A DNA stretch of 64,000 nt, from the NCBI GenBank assembly GCA_038043025.1, contig JBBTCW010000020.1, positions 5,537 through 69,536 of the forward strand. Direction: 5' to 3'. Below, piece after piece: positions 19,901 through 28,120 of the stretch (the stretch's first letter is position 1; every line of letters begins with the position of its first letter). Source of the DNA: O2-02-FULL-42-9 sp038043025. Its GTDB lineage: Bacteria > Pseudomonadota > Gammaproteobacteria > UBA12402. A program made the translations under genes and the position numbers. Below the pieces are notes generated by a model, which did no database searches, had not been told where the DNA came from, and was given only the letters and a program-made list of their open reading frames with translations.

Positions 19901-21124
19901 ACAAGAGTCGACGTTGCACAACTTTTATTTGAAACGCCTGACTTTTTCAACATGCCCGTTGTTGATGAGGGGACGTTTAGCCTATTTATCTCTCAATGCA
20001 CAAACTTACCTGACGATGTAGAAGACCCGACTCGTCGTTTGCGCGTATTAGTAGCCAACAACCCACATATCAGCTCGCTCGCCGCCCAGATATTGCTGAA
20101 AGATTATAGTATACAACTACCCGATGCGGAATTTAATGCACTCTGCAATCGACTTGAGATTTCGGAAATAAAACGGCTCGTCGAAGATACTGTAAACGCA
20201 CTTGGTATTCCAGCGCAAGCAGATGCAGCAAAAACTTTATTAGAAAAATTAGCACAAAACGAACGTATCAAAAAACAACTCAATGAACAAGCAAATCACA
20301 CAGAACAAACCGCTTATTTTAGACTGTATTATGGCCACACAGAAGCGCAAGAAATCGCACGCGATATATTGCAAGTTACCACTCCAGCCTTGCTGGACAG
20401 GCTATGTAATTGCCAACAACATGCTAACATCCGCATGGCCGCACGATTAAAGTTAGATGCAGCACGACTAACATTAAATGAACACGCCGACAACATCGCT
20501 CAATTAGCCGCACTTGCGCAAAACACTCAAGACATAACTGCTCCTATAGATCGCGAAGCGCAATGCTTAGGAACCGTTGTAAAAAGACTAAACCAAGACC
20601 CACACAACTTTATAAATGAATGGAAATTCACAGATGCGCCAAATCAAGTGCTTGCGCTGGCGCAATTTTTATTATATCCGGCCGTTGTAAAATCAAAATT
20701 GCTAGATCGACGCGCCATTGTTGTTATCAAACAACAAGAACAAGCCGCGCTGGATGTTTTACATAAAGATAAAAACTGGCTATCTCGCGCATGGGAAAAA
20801 TTCAAATATAATGTCGCTCAAAGTTGGACAAGAATGGTTGCATCAAAGACACCGCATGATTCACTGCGGGAAGTCATTAATAAAACAGAACAGCTCACCT
20901 TCGTCACGACAACAGGATCGCTAATGCCAGCGCTCGGCGACACTTCAGCAAGACGTCAAGATCCTGCCGAAGAAGCTTCTTTGCAGGAAGTATTGCCTAC
21001 CGCGGGCACACCTCCTGTTGCAGGAGAAGAGGAACATCGAAGGCCTGACGAAGCAGCTACACTGGCCGCCGAGGGATCTCCTGCCGCCGACGCATTGCCT
21101 GCTGCACTCTCGTTATCTCGATAA
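16949..21124 (+). CDS. Giant alpha-helical protein 3 (1391 aa, candidate secreted effector)
   Basis: Paralogue of the two preceding genes; no known domain recognised. The start at 16949 follows AGAGGG. The protein is helical throughout with no membrane segment. The module QVLALAQFLLYPAV plus LHKDKNWLSRAWEKFK (about residues 1230-1285) matches giant protein 2, and the LH-x-DK...W-x-K-x-K core also matches giant protein 1. The last 60 residues are low in complexity, Ala/Pro/Glu-rich, and contain a glutamate cluster (GEEEHRRPDE) about 30 residues from the end. That is compatible with, but not proof of, the E-block seen in some Dot/Icm C-terminal signals. The stop lies only 6 bp from the RNase P RNA gene, which is convergent. 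Confidence 0.85.
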   Translation: MPGGTIVNIPGKTVRKVAELFRGMGIELPELQAISQISTQAKFLADADLLMLLPADYEELCAYLLSTLDNSSFSDQVRNTAAFIWACLKCNEHQLPYVSSNWLGLLQLTPLQKATASELFEAFVGVSKKNARANLTISDALQSNIFWSLLTYLPHIDDRDMPKDFMSLYHDDILHLIQTSLTNDKISWPDGLQKILDVYFKHSSSEKNKTKAAYAIWQHIDHIPEQQRQEIKEQCLKAIDVNFLTDEIPTAETLLAQADDLLAHNIPLFMRGLQQTLAAYNIYDDMTEVVVLLTQRRTLDKIREKIPPMGKGCDSLLSPAVEEIENVHANLSLYIALKEASVTGIEKYLLSTRPRTLNTAAAHAMLLCASNQYNDKLRKLAWKTVKQHDGLRSKFTPESLFNIVQQSKLSLAARAGTALEVLEHFHPLQGAQAQRSEQEKKVQFLVKFVERFNNNVSDTLYYPLLKKAYTNLSADQFVIAFEQYQRLKQPHDSLTLLPFDDKQQRHANFLISEMLTRCTDLLTFPLLQQMLETTRDPKTRIEVLKKILSQSVEDEVMRTLADRYPAEIKKALSSETTTPNCVRLYRRLTATKFPFQQLSPDKQLELYKILTQEERYTLAEQRREPALIKIILQNTRSAANISLKILEKLQEHVLQEVFNIVEIIEYRNKIYNDPTMLTTKLLPWIEQLAPPAKNKLAQIIFDNAERIQDLQSMKHCRIVIDALTVEDAALRRFFDSLTQSRNILIEGLIELAESFAGRPQARSYLARAILQDARRLNACGASLDTVVAMLAPKDIVEIVDIQIASRTMLTAELALKFIQTGHLTSEQVKRLAPICLFTRNTAAAFLAQNRLNSNALLELLKARLDQEMPADLKERIISSQLIPLGNADTQMHNALKLYLQDNLPMFAAVSSSLRDTYIQDTPIGIAINITGRVRVSDKQAWVERYLLHNTPSSGKDIMELLTAIEESNRRIKNLANIFPRLSIATRVDVAQLLFETPDFFNMPVVDEGTFSLFISQCTNLPDDVEDPTRRLRVLVANNPHISSLAAQILLKDYSIQLPDAEFNALCNRLEISEIKRLVEDTVNALGIPAQADAAKTLLEKLAQNERIKKQLNEQANHTEQTAYFRLYYGHTEAQEIARDILQVTTPALLDRLCNCQQHANIRMAARLKLDAARLTLNEHADNIAQLAALAQNTQDITAPIDREAQCLGTVVKRLNQDPHNFINEWKFTDAPNQVLALAQFLLYPAVVKSKLLDRRAIVVIKQQEQAALDVLHKDKNWLSRAWEKFKYNVAQSWTRMVASKTPHDSLREVINKTEQLTFVTTTGSLMPALGDTSARRQDPAEEASLQEVLPTAGTPPVAGEEEHRRPDEAATLAAEGSPAADALPAALSLSR

Positions 21125-21130
21125 AAAAAT

Positions 21131-21476
21131 GAGTCGACCGATAAGCCGGGTTCTGTCTAGTTCAGTCATTCATCTGGGCCATGCGTCGCCGCATAGCTCA
21201 AGCAACCAACCCGAATTCTGCGCGAGCAACGCAATTGAATTCCTATTTGGTCTTGCTCCAAGCGGGGTTTGCCATGCCGCTACTGTTACCAGTAGCGCGG
21301 TGCGCTCTTACCGCACCGTTTCACCTTTTCTCCATATATAAATATATAGAGTAGTTTATTTTCTGTTGCACTTTCCGTAGGCTTGCGCCTCCCAGGCGTT
21401 ACCTGGCGCTTTGCTCTATGGAGCCCGGACTTTCCTCCACATACATCCTTATACGCAGCGACTGCCTAGTCGACTC
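21131..21476 (-). ncRNA. rnpB: RNase P RNA (class A)
   Basis: The complement contains the universally conserved RNase P RNA segments: GAGGAAAGTCCGGGCTCC near the 5' end, CAGGTAACGCCTGG, and ACAGAACCCGGCTTATCGG near the 3' end. The ends pair perfectly as helix P1 (GAGTCGAC with GTCGACTC), giving 346 nt. A -10-like TATACT lies about 8 bp upstream of the 5' end (21489-21484). This RNA is the catalytic subunit that trims tRNA 5' leaders. Confidence 0.96.
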
Positions 21477-21532
21477 ACCGTTAAGTATACAGCACTTTGA
21501 AAATTCCACCACTCTCAGTCTCAGTCTCTGCC

Positions 21533-21652
21533 CAGCTCAGAGCTGCATAAAGTTGATGGCATAAAAGGCTTGCTGTGATTGTTCCGCAGCAGCTCAGAGC
21601 TGCGCGGATTAATTTTGTGTAAGTAATTTACCTACATCATTGCTCAGAGCTG
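21533..21652. repeat. Cluster of CAGCTCAGAGCTG palindromes
   Basis: CAGCTCAGAGCTG occurs at 21533-21545 and 21590-21602, with an 11/13 match at 21640-21652. The last one lies inside the end of rsmI. Segment 21569-21652 is an inverted near-copy of 24869-24957, sharing TGCGCGGATTAATTTTG and GTAATTTACCTACA between palindromes. Confidence 0.85.
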
Positions 21653-22485
21653 CAGAGCCCCAAAGCAAGATCATATAAGGCATTTTTTTTGCCGCCTGTG
21701 ATTTTGGCAGCAAGTTTTGCCGCCTGACTAGTGGAGCATTCTTCTAACAAAATTTTCAAAATACGTTCGACCTCCGCATCATCCGTCAACATCTTTTCAG
21801 CACCCGACACTAATACCACAAACTCACCGACCTGTTGCTTTGGATGCGCCTTCAAGCATGTTAACACCGCTGACAATTTGTCATCATAAACAGTTTCATA
21901 CAGTTTCGTTAATTCGCGCACGATAACAACTTGCCTATCTTCGCCAAACACGGACACCATATCTTCTAACATATTCACAATACGGTGCGGAGCCTCATAA
22001 AATATCATCGTGCGCACTTCATTTTTTAATGCTTCTAACCGTTTTAATCGCGCTATTTGCTTGGATGATAAAAAACCTTCAAACACAAATTGATCGGATG
22101 GCAATCCCGATACGCTCAAGGCCGCAATTGCTGCACAAGCGCCAGGAATTGGAGTCACTTTAATATTACTTTTTCTAACGGAATGAACCAAATGGAAGCC
22201 CGGATCACTAATCAATGGGGTGCCCGCATCTGAAATCAACGCAATATTTTTTCCTTGCTTTAATCGCTCTAGTAACTTATCAGAACGTTCGCGCTCATTA
22301 TATTCATGCAACGGAATCATCGGCGTTTGTATATTAAAATGATGTAACAATTTTCCGCTATGTCGTGTATCTTCAACCGCGATCAGATCCACTTGTTGTA
22401 ACGTTTCAATTGCGCGCTGCGACAAATCGCCCAAATTTCCAATCGGTGTCGCCACGATATATAAGGTTCCAAAATTTTGTGTCAT
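21637..22485 (-). CDS. rsmI: 16S rRNA (cytidine1402-2'-O)-methyltransferase RsmI
   Basis: RsmI 2'-O-methylates C1402 of 16S rRNA, the nucleotide also modified by RsmH. The 282-residue SAM-dependent TP-methylase has LYIVATPIGNLGD at 8-20, VEDTRHSGKLL at 36-46, LISDAGTPLISDPG at 79-92, and EAPHR. Length matches the family (286 in E. coli). The ATG at 22485 follows AAGGAATAAAGG. The final residues CSSEQ and the stop are encoded by a CAGCTCTGAGCTG-family repeat, so the native C-terminus has been replaced or extended. It precedes no obvious partner; a 44-bp repeat-containing gap separates it from radA. Confidence 0.95.
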   Translation of the reverse strand: MTQNFGTLYIVATPIGNLGDLSQRAIETLQQVDLIAVEDTRHSGKLLHHFNIQTPMIPLHEYNERERSDKLLERLKQGKNIALISDAGTPLISDPGFHLVHSVRKSNIKVTPIPGACAAIAALSVSGLPSDQFVFEGFLSSKQIARLKRLEALKNEVRTMIFYEAPHRIVNMLEDMVSVFGEDRQVVIVRELTKLYETVYDDKLSAVLTCLKAHPKQQVGEFVVLVSGAEKMLTDDAEVERILKILLEECSTSQAAKLAAKITGGKKNALYDLALGLCSSEQ

Positions 22486-22503
22486 AACCTTTATTCCTTC
22501 GCC

Positions 22504-22543
22504 CAGCTCTGAGCTGCTACATGATTTACTCAGCGCTGAGCTG
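22504..22543. repeat. Two CAGCTCTGAGCTG-family palindromes between radA and rsmI
   Basis: CAGCTCTGAGCTG at 22504-22516 and CAGCGCTGAGCTG at 22531-22543. The second supplies the radA stop codon and the last coding triplets. Confidence 0.85.
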
Positions 22544-23891
22544 CGGATGCCTCGTGCAAATATTCAATACCGATGACGTCCATGCCTTTGAAAATTGCCT
22601 TTTTTGGCACGTTCGCTTTGGGTACAATCGCGCGCTTGAATCCTTGCATACATGCTTCGCGTAAACGTTCTTGGCCGGACTGCACCGGACGAATTTCGCC
22701 CGCCAAACCCACCTCTCCAAACGCAATCATATCCATCGGCAACGCACGGTTTCTTAAACTCGATATCACCGATAATAAAATCGGCAAATCCGCTGCCGTT
22801 TCCAAAATACGAATTCCACCCACAGCATTCACAAATACATCCTGATCATAAGTCACTATGCTCGCATGCCGATGCAACACCGCCAATAACATTGATAATC
22901 GATTCTGCTCTAATCCAACAGTAACACGACGTGGATTCGCCAAACGTGTTTCATCGACCAATGCCTGCACTTCAACTAACAATGGACGACTCCCCTCCCA
23001 CGTTGGCATGATAATACTGCCCGCAACTGGTTTTTCATAACGCGATAGAAAAATAGAAGAAGGATTTTTAACTTCTAATAATCCCTTGTCTGTCATTGCA
23101 AATACACCCAGTTCATTCACAGCGCCAAAACGATTTTTAGTCGCCCGAATAACACGAAAACGACTATCGCTATTTCCTTCAAAATATAACACGGTATCAA
23201 CCATATGCTCTAACACACGAGGTCCGGCAATCGTCCCTTCTTTTGTCACATGACCCACTAAAAATAATGCGACGCCCGTTTGTTTTGCGTATCGTACCAA
23301 CTGCGCCGCACTTTCTCGCACCTGGCCAATAGATCCCGGCGCAGACTGTAATAATTCAGTATAAATCGTTTGAATTGAATCAATGACCATGATTTTTGGT
23401 TTTTCACGCTGCGCACAGGTAATAATGCGTTCAATTTGCGTGTCTGCCAATAATTTTAAATTTTCTTCAGGCAACTGTAAGCGTCGTGCGCGCAAAGTTG
23501 TTTGCCAAATTGATTCTTCACCCGTCACGTACAACGCCGGTTGCGTTTGACTCATCTGACAAAGTGTTTGTAGTAAGATGGTTGATTTACCAATCCCTGG
23601 CTCGCCACCCATTAAAATAACAGATCCCTCAACAATACCGCCACCTAACACACGATCAAACTCTTGAGAATGCGTTGTCACTTTTACGGTGGGCTTCACT
23701 TCGACCTTCGCCAAGGTTGTGACCTGCCCAATACCCTCTTCTATAAATCGACTGCTTGCAGTAGAATTTTTTGCAGCCATCACCTCTTCAGAAAGACTAT
23801 TCCATGCACCGCACTGTGTGCATTGTCCCGTCCATTTTGGAAATTGCGCGTCACATTGATTGCAAACATAAATAACTTTGGATTTTGGCAT
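22530..23891 (-). CDS. radA: DNA repair protein RadA (branch-migration ATPase)
   Basis: RadA is a RecA-related ATPase that processes recombination intermediates. The 453-residue protein has an N-terminal zinc finger (C10, C13, C24, C27), a Walker A GGEPGIGKST at 95-104, a Walker B region KIMVIDSIQT, the RadA-specific KNRFG at 252-256, and a Lon-like C-terminal domain. All the expected elements are present at normal length. The final residues AAQR and the TGA stop fall within a short palindromic repeat. The ATG at 23891 has a GGGG-type ribosome-binding site. Confidence 0.97.
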   Translation of the reverse strand: MPKSKVIYVCNQCDAQFPKWTGQCTQCGAWNSLSEEVMAAKNSTASSRFIEEGIGQVTTLAKVEVKPTVKVTTHSQEFDRVLGGGIVEGSVILMGGEPGIGKSTILLQTLCQMSQTQPALYVTGEESIWQTTLRARRLQLPEENLKLLADTQIERIITCAQREKPKIMVIDSIQTIYTELLQSAPGSIGQVRESAAQLVRYAKQTGVALFLVGHVTKEGTIAGPRVLEHMVDTVLYFEGNSDSRFRVIRATKNRFGAVNELGVFAMTDKGLLEVKNPSSIFLSRYEKPVAGSIIMPTWEGSRPLLVEVQALVDETRLANPRRVTVGLEQNRLSMLLAVLHRHASIVTYDQDVFVNAVGGIRILETAADLPILLSVISSLRNRALPMDMIAFGEVGLAGEIRPVQSGQERLREACMQGFKRAIVPKANVPKKAIFKGMDVIGIEYLHEASAAQR

Positions 23892-24341
23892 GATACAATC
23901 CCCGATAAAATATCTAGGCTAAAGCGGACGCAAAACGCTCATCTGAAAAAACTGTCATTTCGAGATTTCTCCTCCTCCGCTTGCGCGGAGTCGTCGAAAT
24001 GACAAGAATTTTTGCTCAGAGGGCGCGGAAGAGTCGTCATTCCGGAATTGTTGCGCCGTTGCACAACAATGTCCGGAATCCAGAGAACCGCAGTACGGAA
24101 CTAAAGTCTTCCCTGGATCCCGGATATTCCGCCTTCGGCGGAATTCCGGGATGACGGCTTTTTTTATTATTTTATTGATCGCCTACGCGGGAAACCCGCG
24201 CGGACGGCGACTCAAGGGGAGCGAACGCCCGCTCCCCTTGAGAATCCCCAGGCGTAATGTCCCTCGCGGCAAGCCGCGGGGAAATCTTCATATTATATAA
24301 TTGACCATCGAGGCTTCGTGAACCGATATATCCTCGCTTCA
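23892..24341. repeat. 450-bp repeat-filled intergenic region
   Basis: No gene is seen. It holds a GTCATTTCGA...CGAAATGAC palindrome (23954-24003), a GTCATTCCGGAATTGTTGCGC element (about 24037-24083), and a TGGATCCCGGATATTCCGCC... GGGATGACGG element (about 24115-24157). A GC-rich element (24172-24290) is also present as a diverged direct copy at 28008-28120. Confidence 0.8.
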
Positions 24342-24797
24342 TTAGCTAACGACTTTCCAACTGCCATCTGTCTGTCGGCAAGCTCTTCCGTAAATTTGTT
24401 GGTCTTTGCCGGCAATCGTCGCTTTCGTAATATATTCGCGACAAGGTTGATTCTGCGAATAATACGTCTTGGTCGGCGTTACTGCATAATGATTTCCATT
24501 GTCAGGGTTTGTCCAGGTCGTGGTATGTCTTGTGGGTGTTTTTTCCAATGCGCGTTGTGCACGTAATTGATCATTTTCATCCATTGTTTTGCCAATTTGA
24601 CCGCCGATTAATGCGCCGGCAACAGCGCCTAATCCTACGCCAACTAATTGACCTGTTCCGCGACCAAATCGACTGCCCACTAAACCGCCTAATGCAGCAC
24701 CACTCACTGCACCTACTTGCTGTTTGGACATGTTTTCACAACCAGAAATCCCTAAAGCCATGGCTATACTTAAACCAATAACAATAATCTTTCTCAT
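24342..24797 (-). CDS. Outer-membrane lipoprotein, Rickettsia 17-kDa surface antigen family
   Basis: The 151-residue protein has a lipoprotein signal (hydrophobic residues 4-19, lipobox ISGC, acylated Cys20). It is followed by a glycine-zipper segment (about 28-68, GGLVGSRFGRGTGQLVG, GAVAGALIGGQIG) and a C-terminal domain with CREYITKATIAGKDQQIYG and RQTDGSWKVV. This domain order is that of the 17-kDa antigen/SlyB-type envelope proteins, which sit in the outer membrane and support envelope stability. It is a single gene flanked by repeats on both sides, reading away from alr. Confidence 0.88.
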   Translation of the reverse strand: MRKIIVIGLSIAMALGISGCENMSKQQVGAVSGAALGGLVGSRFGRGTGQLVGVGLGAVAGALIGGQIGKTMDENDQLRAQRALEKTPTRHTTTWTNPDNGNHYAVTPTKTYYSQNQPCREYITKATIAGKDQQIYGRACRQTDGSWKVVS

Positions 24798-24868
24798 TGA
24801 AATTATCCTTTCAAAAATTAAAGTACTATTCTAAACACCCGCACATAAAAATACAATTCTTTTCATAC

Positions 24869-24989
24869 ACAGCTCTGAGCTGCTGTGTAGGTAAATTACC
24901 TACGCAAAATTAATCCGCGCAGCTCTGAGCTGCTGCCGAGCAGTCACAGCAAGCACTCTGGCGGGTCTATTTTGCGCAGCTCTGAGCTG
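24869..24989. repeat. Three CAGCTCTGAGCTG palindromes and inverted copy of the 21.6-kb element
   Basis: CAGCTCTGAGCTG is perfect at 24870-24882, 24920-24932 and 24977-24989. The third lies in the 3' end of alr. The stretch 24869-24957 is an inverted near-copy of 21569-21652. Confidence 0.85.
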
Positions 24990-26049
24990 CTGCGACGCGC
25001 TTCACATGACACAATAACTCATATGGAATCGTATCCGCCGACTTGGCAACATACTCAATCGGCAAATCTTTGCCCCATAACATTACAAAATCACCAACTC
25101 TTGCTTGCTTACACGGGCGTAAATCCACGGCAATCATATCCATCGAGACGCGACCCACAAGCGGACAAATCGTATCATTCACCAACACCGGCGTTCCATT
25201 TTTTGCATGACGCGGATAACCATCGCCATACCCGATCGCCACAATACCAACGGGCATATTTTCTTCACATCGATAAGCTCTACCATAACCAATGCAATCA
25301 CCTTTTTCACATTGCGCAATCGCTGTCAGCTTGCTCATCAATGTCATAACCGGTTCTAAATCATGATCATAGCCCACTTTATTTTCAAACGGCGATACCC
25401 CGTATAATATAATTCCCGGCCGCACCCAATTGGCATGCGCTTCAGGAAAAGTTAAAATGCCGGCCGAATTTGCTAAACTTCTTTCGCCAGGCAAGTGGCG
25501 AGTCATTTCATAAAATTTTTTAATTTGCCATTCAGTGATTGCCTTGTCATGCGCATTCGCATCCGCAAAATGCGTCATTAAATTAATCGGAAAAATAATA
25601 TTTTTACAATCGCTTAATTTCGTATACGCTTCACCAAAATCACTCAAGACAAAGCCCAATCGATTCATGCCTAAATTTATTTTCAGCCAAACTTTTATCG
25701 GCGCGGCAATGCGCGCTTGCTGTAACGCATCAATTTGCCAAAACTGATGTACAACAATTTCAAAACCTAACTCGCTAATCGTTTGCAATTCATCCGGCTC
25801 GAAAAAACCACCCATTAAAATAATACGATTTTGCAATCCCGCACGACGCAATTCAACCGCTTCGGACAAACACGCCACGCCAAACGCATCGGCTTCGACA
25901 AGCGTCTGTGCCACGCGTACAGCGCCATGACCATACGCATTAGCCTTGACCATTGCAATTATTTTACTCTTGGGTGCAAGCGCACGAACGCGCGAAAAAT
26001 TATGTTGCAACGCATCTAAATCAACATGCATTACCGCTGGACGTGTCAT
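24967..26049 (-). CDS. alr: Alanine racemase
   Basis: This PLP-dependent enzyme interconverts L- and D-alanine for peptidoglycan. The PLP lysine is K35 in AMVKANAYGHG. GYGDGYPR lies at 273-280 and VGRVSMDMIAVDL at 298-310, and the 360-residue length is typical. The start ATG shares one base with the dnaB stop (TAATG), so the two are likely cotranscribed, as in many gammaproteobacteria. The last residues AAAQSCAK are encoded within the CAGCTCTGAGCTG repeat, a repeat-derived C-terminus like those of rsmI and radA. Confidence 0.96.
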   Translation of the reverse strand: MTRPAVMHVDLDALQHNFSRVRALAPKSKIIAMVKANAYGHGAVRVAQTLVEADAFGVACLSEAVELRRAGLQNRIILMGGFFEPDELQTISELGFEIVVHQFWQIDALQQARIAAPIKVWLKINLGMNRLGFVLSDFGEAYTKLSDCKNIIFPINLMTHFADANAHDKAITEWQIKKFYEMTRHLPGERSLANSAGILTFPEAHANWVRPGIILYGVSPFENKVGYDHDLEPVMTLMSKLTAIAQCEKGDCIGYGRAYRCEENMPVGIVAIGYGDGYPRHAKNGTPVLVNDTICPLVGRVSMDMIAVDLRPCKQARVGDFVMLWGKDLPIEYVAKSADTIPYELLCHVKRVAAAQSCAK

Positions 26050-27434
26050 TAAATATCCTGATTCGTATATGCCGTGCTTGTAAAATTTTCGAAACGCGTA
26101 TATTGCCCAAAAAAGGTTAACGGAATTTTACCAATCGGGCCATTACGTTGTTTGGCAATAATGATTTCGGCTTTGCCTTTGTCCGGACTGTTTTCATTGT
26201 ACACTTCGTCACGATAAATAAAGACGATCAAATCCGCATCCTGTTCAATGCTGCCCGACTCACGCAAGTCAGACATGATCGGTCGTTTATCCGAACGCTG
26301 TTCCAAACTACGATTTAATTGCGAAAGCGCCAACACCGGCACATTTAGTTCTTTCGCCAATGCTTTTAAATTTCGCGACACCTCTGAAATTTCCGTTGCA
26401 CGATTTTCTTTTGTACCCACCACTTGCATCAATTGCAAATAATCAATAACAATCAAACCTAATTCGCCTTGCTCTCGATGCACGCGACGTGCGCGCGAAC
26501 GCACTTCGGCCGGTGATAAACTTGGCGTATCATCAATAAATAAACACGATTCCGATAACATACTCACGGCAGACGTAATGCGCGGCCAATCCTCTTCCGC
26601 TAATTTGCCCGTACGAACTTTATGTTGATCGATACGGCCGAGCGATGACATCATACGCATAGCCAATGATTCGCCCGACATTTCCATACTAAAAATTAAC
26701 ACCGGTTTTTTTGTTTTAATCGCGGCATGTTCAGCAATGTTCATCGCCATTGCCGTTTTACCCATCGAAGGACGACCGGCTAAAATAATTAAATCCGAGT
26801 TTTGTAATCCCGACGTTTTTTCATCAAAATCATGAAAACCCGTTGGCAGTCCCGTAATCGGCTCATGACTATGAAACAAGGTATCAATACGATCCACGGC
26901 ATGCGCGAGTAATGTTTTAATGCTTTTTGCGCCCGACCCCCGCGTATGCTGTTCAGCAATCGCAAACACACGTCGCTCAGCATCATCCAATAAATTATTA
27001 CTCTCGCGACCTTCTGTATTAAATGCACTATCCGCAATTTCGGCGGCCACGCCAATTAATTGGCGCAACACCGAACGCTCACGCACAATACCCGCATACG
27101 CCACAATATTTGCCGCGCTGGGAACATTTTTAGCCAACTCAAATAAATAAATCTCACCGCCTGCTCGCTCCAAATCACCACGTTCTTTCAACACTTCGGC
27201 TAATGTCAGTACATCAAACGGTTTTTGCTGACTCGAGAGCAGCGCAACGGCATTAAAGATCAAACGATGATCAGCTCGATAAAAATCAGCCGCCGAAATA
27301 TGATCAATTATCTTATCCCACGCCTCATTATCGAGCATCAATCCACCCAGCACGGCTTGCTCGGCCTCCACGGAGTGTGGTGGAACTTTGGCATTCAACA
27401 AAGATTTTTGTTTGATTAAAATTTGATCGTTCAT
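26049..27434 (-). CDS. dnaB: Replicative DNA helicase DnaB
   Basis: DnaB is the hexameric 5'-3' helicase of the replication fork. The 461-residue protein has the N-terminal primase-interacting domain (about 15-120) and a RecA-like C-terminal domain. Walker A GRPSMGKT is at 220-227, Walker B GLIVIDYLQLM follows, and there is LSQLNRSLEQR with DLRESGSIEQDADLI. No intein is present. The ATG at 27434 has only a weak ribosome-binding site (GGTG). It is the first gene of a dnaB-alr unit. Confidence 0.97.
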   Translation of the reverse strand: MNDQILIKQKSLLNAKVPPHSVEAEQAVLGGLMLDNEAWDKIIDHISAADFYRADHRLIFNAVALLSSQQKPFDVLTLAEVLKERGDLERAGGEIYLFELAKNVPSAANIVAYAGIVRERSVLRQLIGVAAEIADSAFNTEGRESNNLLDDAERRVFAIAEQHTRGSGAKSIKTLLAHAVDRIDTLFHSHEPITGLPTGFHDFDEKTSGLQNSDLIILAGRPSMGKTAMAMNIAEHAAIKTKKPVLIFSMEMSGESLAMRMMSSLGRIDQHKVRTGKLAEEDWPRITSAVSMLSESCLFIDDTPSLSPAEVRSRARRVHREQGELGLIVIDYLQLMQVVGTKENRATEISEVSRNLKALAKELNVPVLALSQLNRSLEQRSDKRPIMSDLRESGSIEQDADLIVFIYRDEVYNENSPDKGKAEIIIAKQRNGPIGKIPLTFFGQYTRFENFTSTAYTNQDI

Positions 27435-27599
27435 AGTTTGCGCACCATAAGATTTTAGAGAAGGAGTTACAACAATTGTGGCGCATTACGGAGGAGGATT
27501 CAATGGGTATTTTTTTGGGGGGAGGGTGTCATGTCAAGAAGTTTGGGGTCTGCCACATGTTACAGAATCTTTCCTCATATGCTTGACCGCCAAAAAACT

Positions 27600-27926
27600 C
27601 TATTTGTCTGTTTGCCTACGATCCAACGCTTTGGCTAGCTTGCGGATAAATATTGCATCATGTAATAATCCAGCTTTCAATTCTTCCACATCATCGCAGC
27701 TTGTGCGACGTGATTTATCAATTAACCGTCTCAATACCTGGTTAATTTGCGTCTGATAAGGCAATGCACCAGGATTCGTTGCCTCTGCTTTAAAGTAATC
27801 AAGCACATCTTGATCCAGTGAAATCGTAATACGTACTTTATTCCCAACAGGTTCTGGCGCTTGTAATGCCGACAAGATGCCTCGACGCTTTACTCTCAGA
27901 TTTTTAAGATTATATTCCTTCTTCAT
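27600..27926 (-). CDS. brnA: BrnA-type antitoxin (CopG/ribbon-helix-helix)
   Basis: The 108-residue protein carries the BrnA pattern VRITISLDQDVLDYFKAEA followed by YQTQINQVLRRLID, a ribbon-helix-helix DNA-binding domain at about residues 30-72. BrnA proteins bind and neutralise BrnT RNases and repress the operon. The gene lies 81 bp downstream of a BrnT-like gene on the same strand, in the usual brnT-brnA order. It has a C-terminal charged extension beyond the domain. The gap to brnT is wider than usual because a repeat has entered the end of the toxin gene. Confidence 0.75.
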   Translation of the reverse strand: MKKEYNLKNLRVKRRGILSALQAPEPVGNKVRITISLDQDVLDYFKAEATNPGALPYQTQINQVLRRLIDKSRRTSCDDVEELKAGLLHDAIFIRKLAKALDRRQTDK

Positions 27927-28007
27927 AACTTTTCACCTCTCGTCTCGTTGCTAATCGGGCTGAAATAAAAATCCTCGCTGCAAGCAGACGAGGCATTTTT
28001 ATTTTTT

Positions 28008-28120
28008 TTATTGATCGCCTGCGCGGGAAACCCGCGCGGACGGCGACTCAAGGGGAGCGGGCGCTCGCTCCCCTTGAGAAACCCCACGCGCAAGGTGCTC
28101 GCGACAAGTCGCGAGGTATG
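28008..28120. repeat. GC-rich dispersed repeat, second copy
   Basis: TTATTGATCGCCT... with CGCGGGAAACCCGCGCGG, CTCAAGGGGAGCG and CTCCCCTTGAGA arms. It is a diverged direct copy of 24172-24290, and it forms several internal hairpins. It is inserted into the 3' end of the BrnT-like gene. Confidence 0.85.

Noticed and set aside
21018..21341. Plus-strand ORF over the end of giant gene 3 and the following region
   Set aside because: It is antisense to the RNase P RNA gene, whose conserved segments and P1 pairing are clear.
27530..27637. 35-codon plus-strand ORF upstream of dnaB
   Set aside because: It overlaps the end of brnA on the other strand and has no homology or clear ribosome-binding site.
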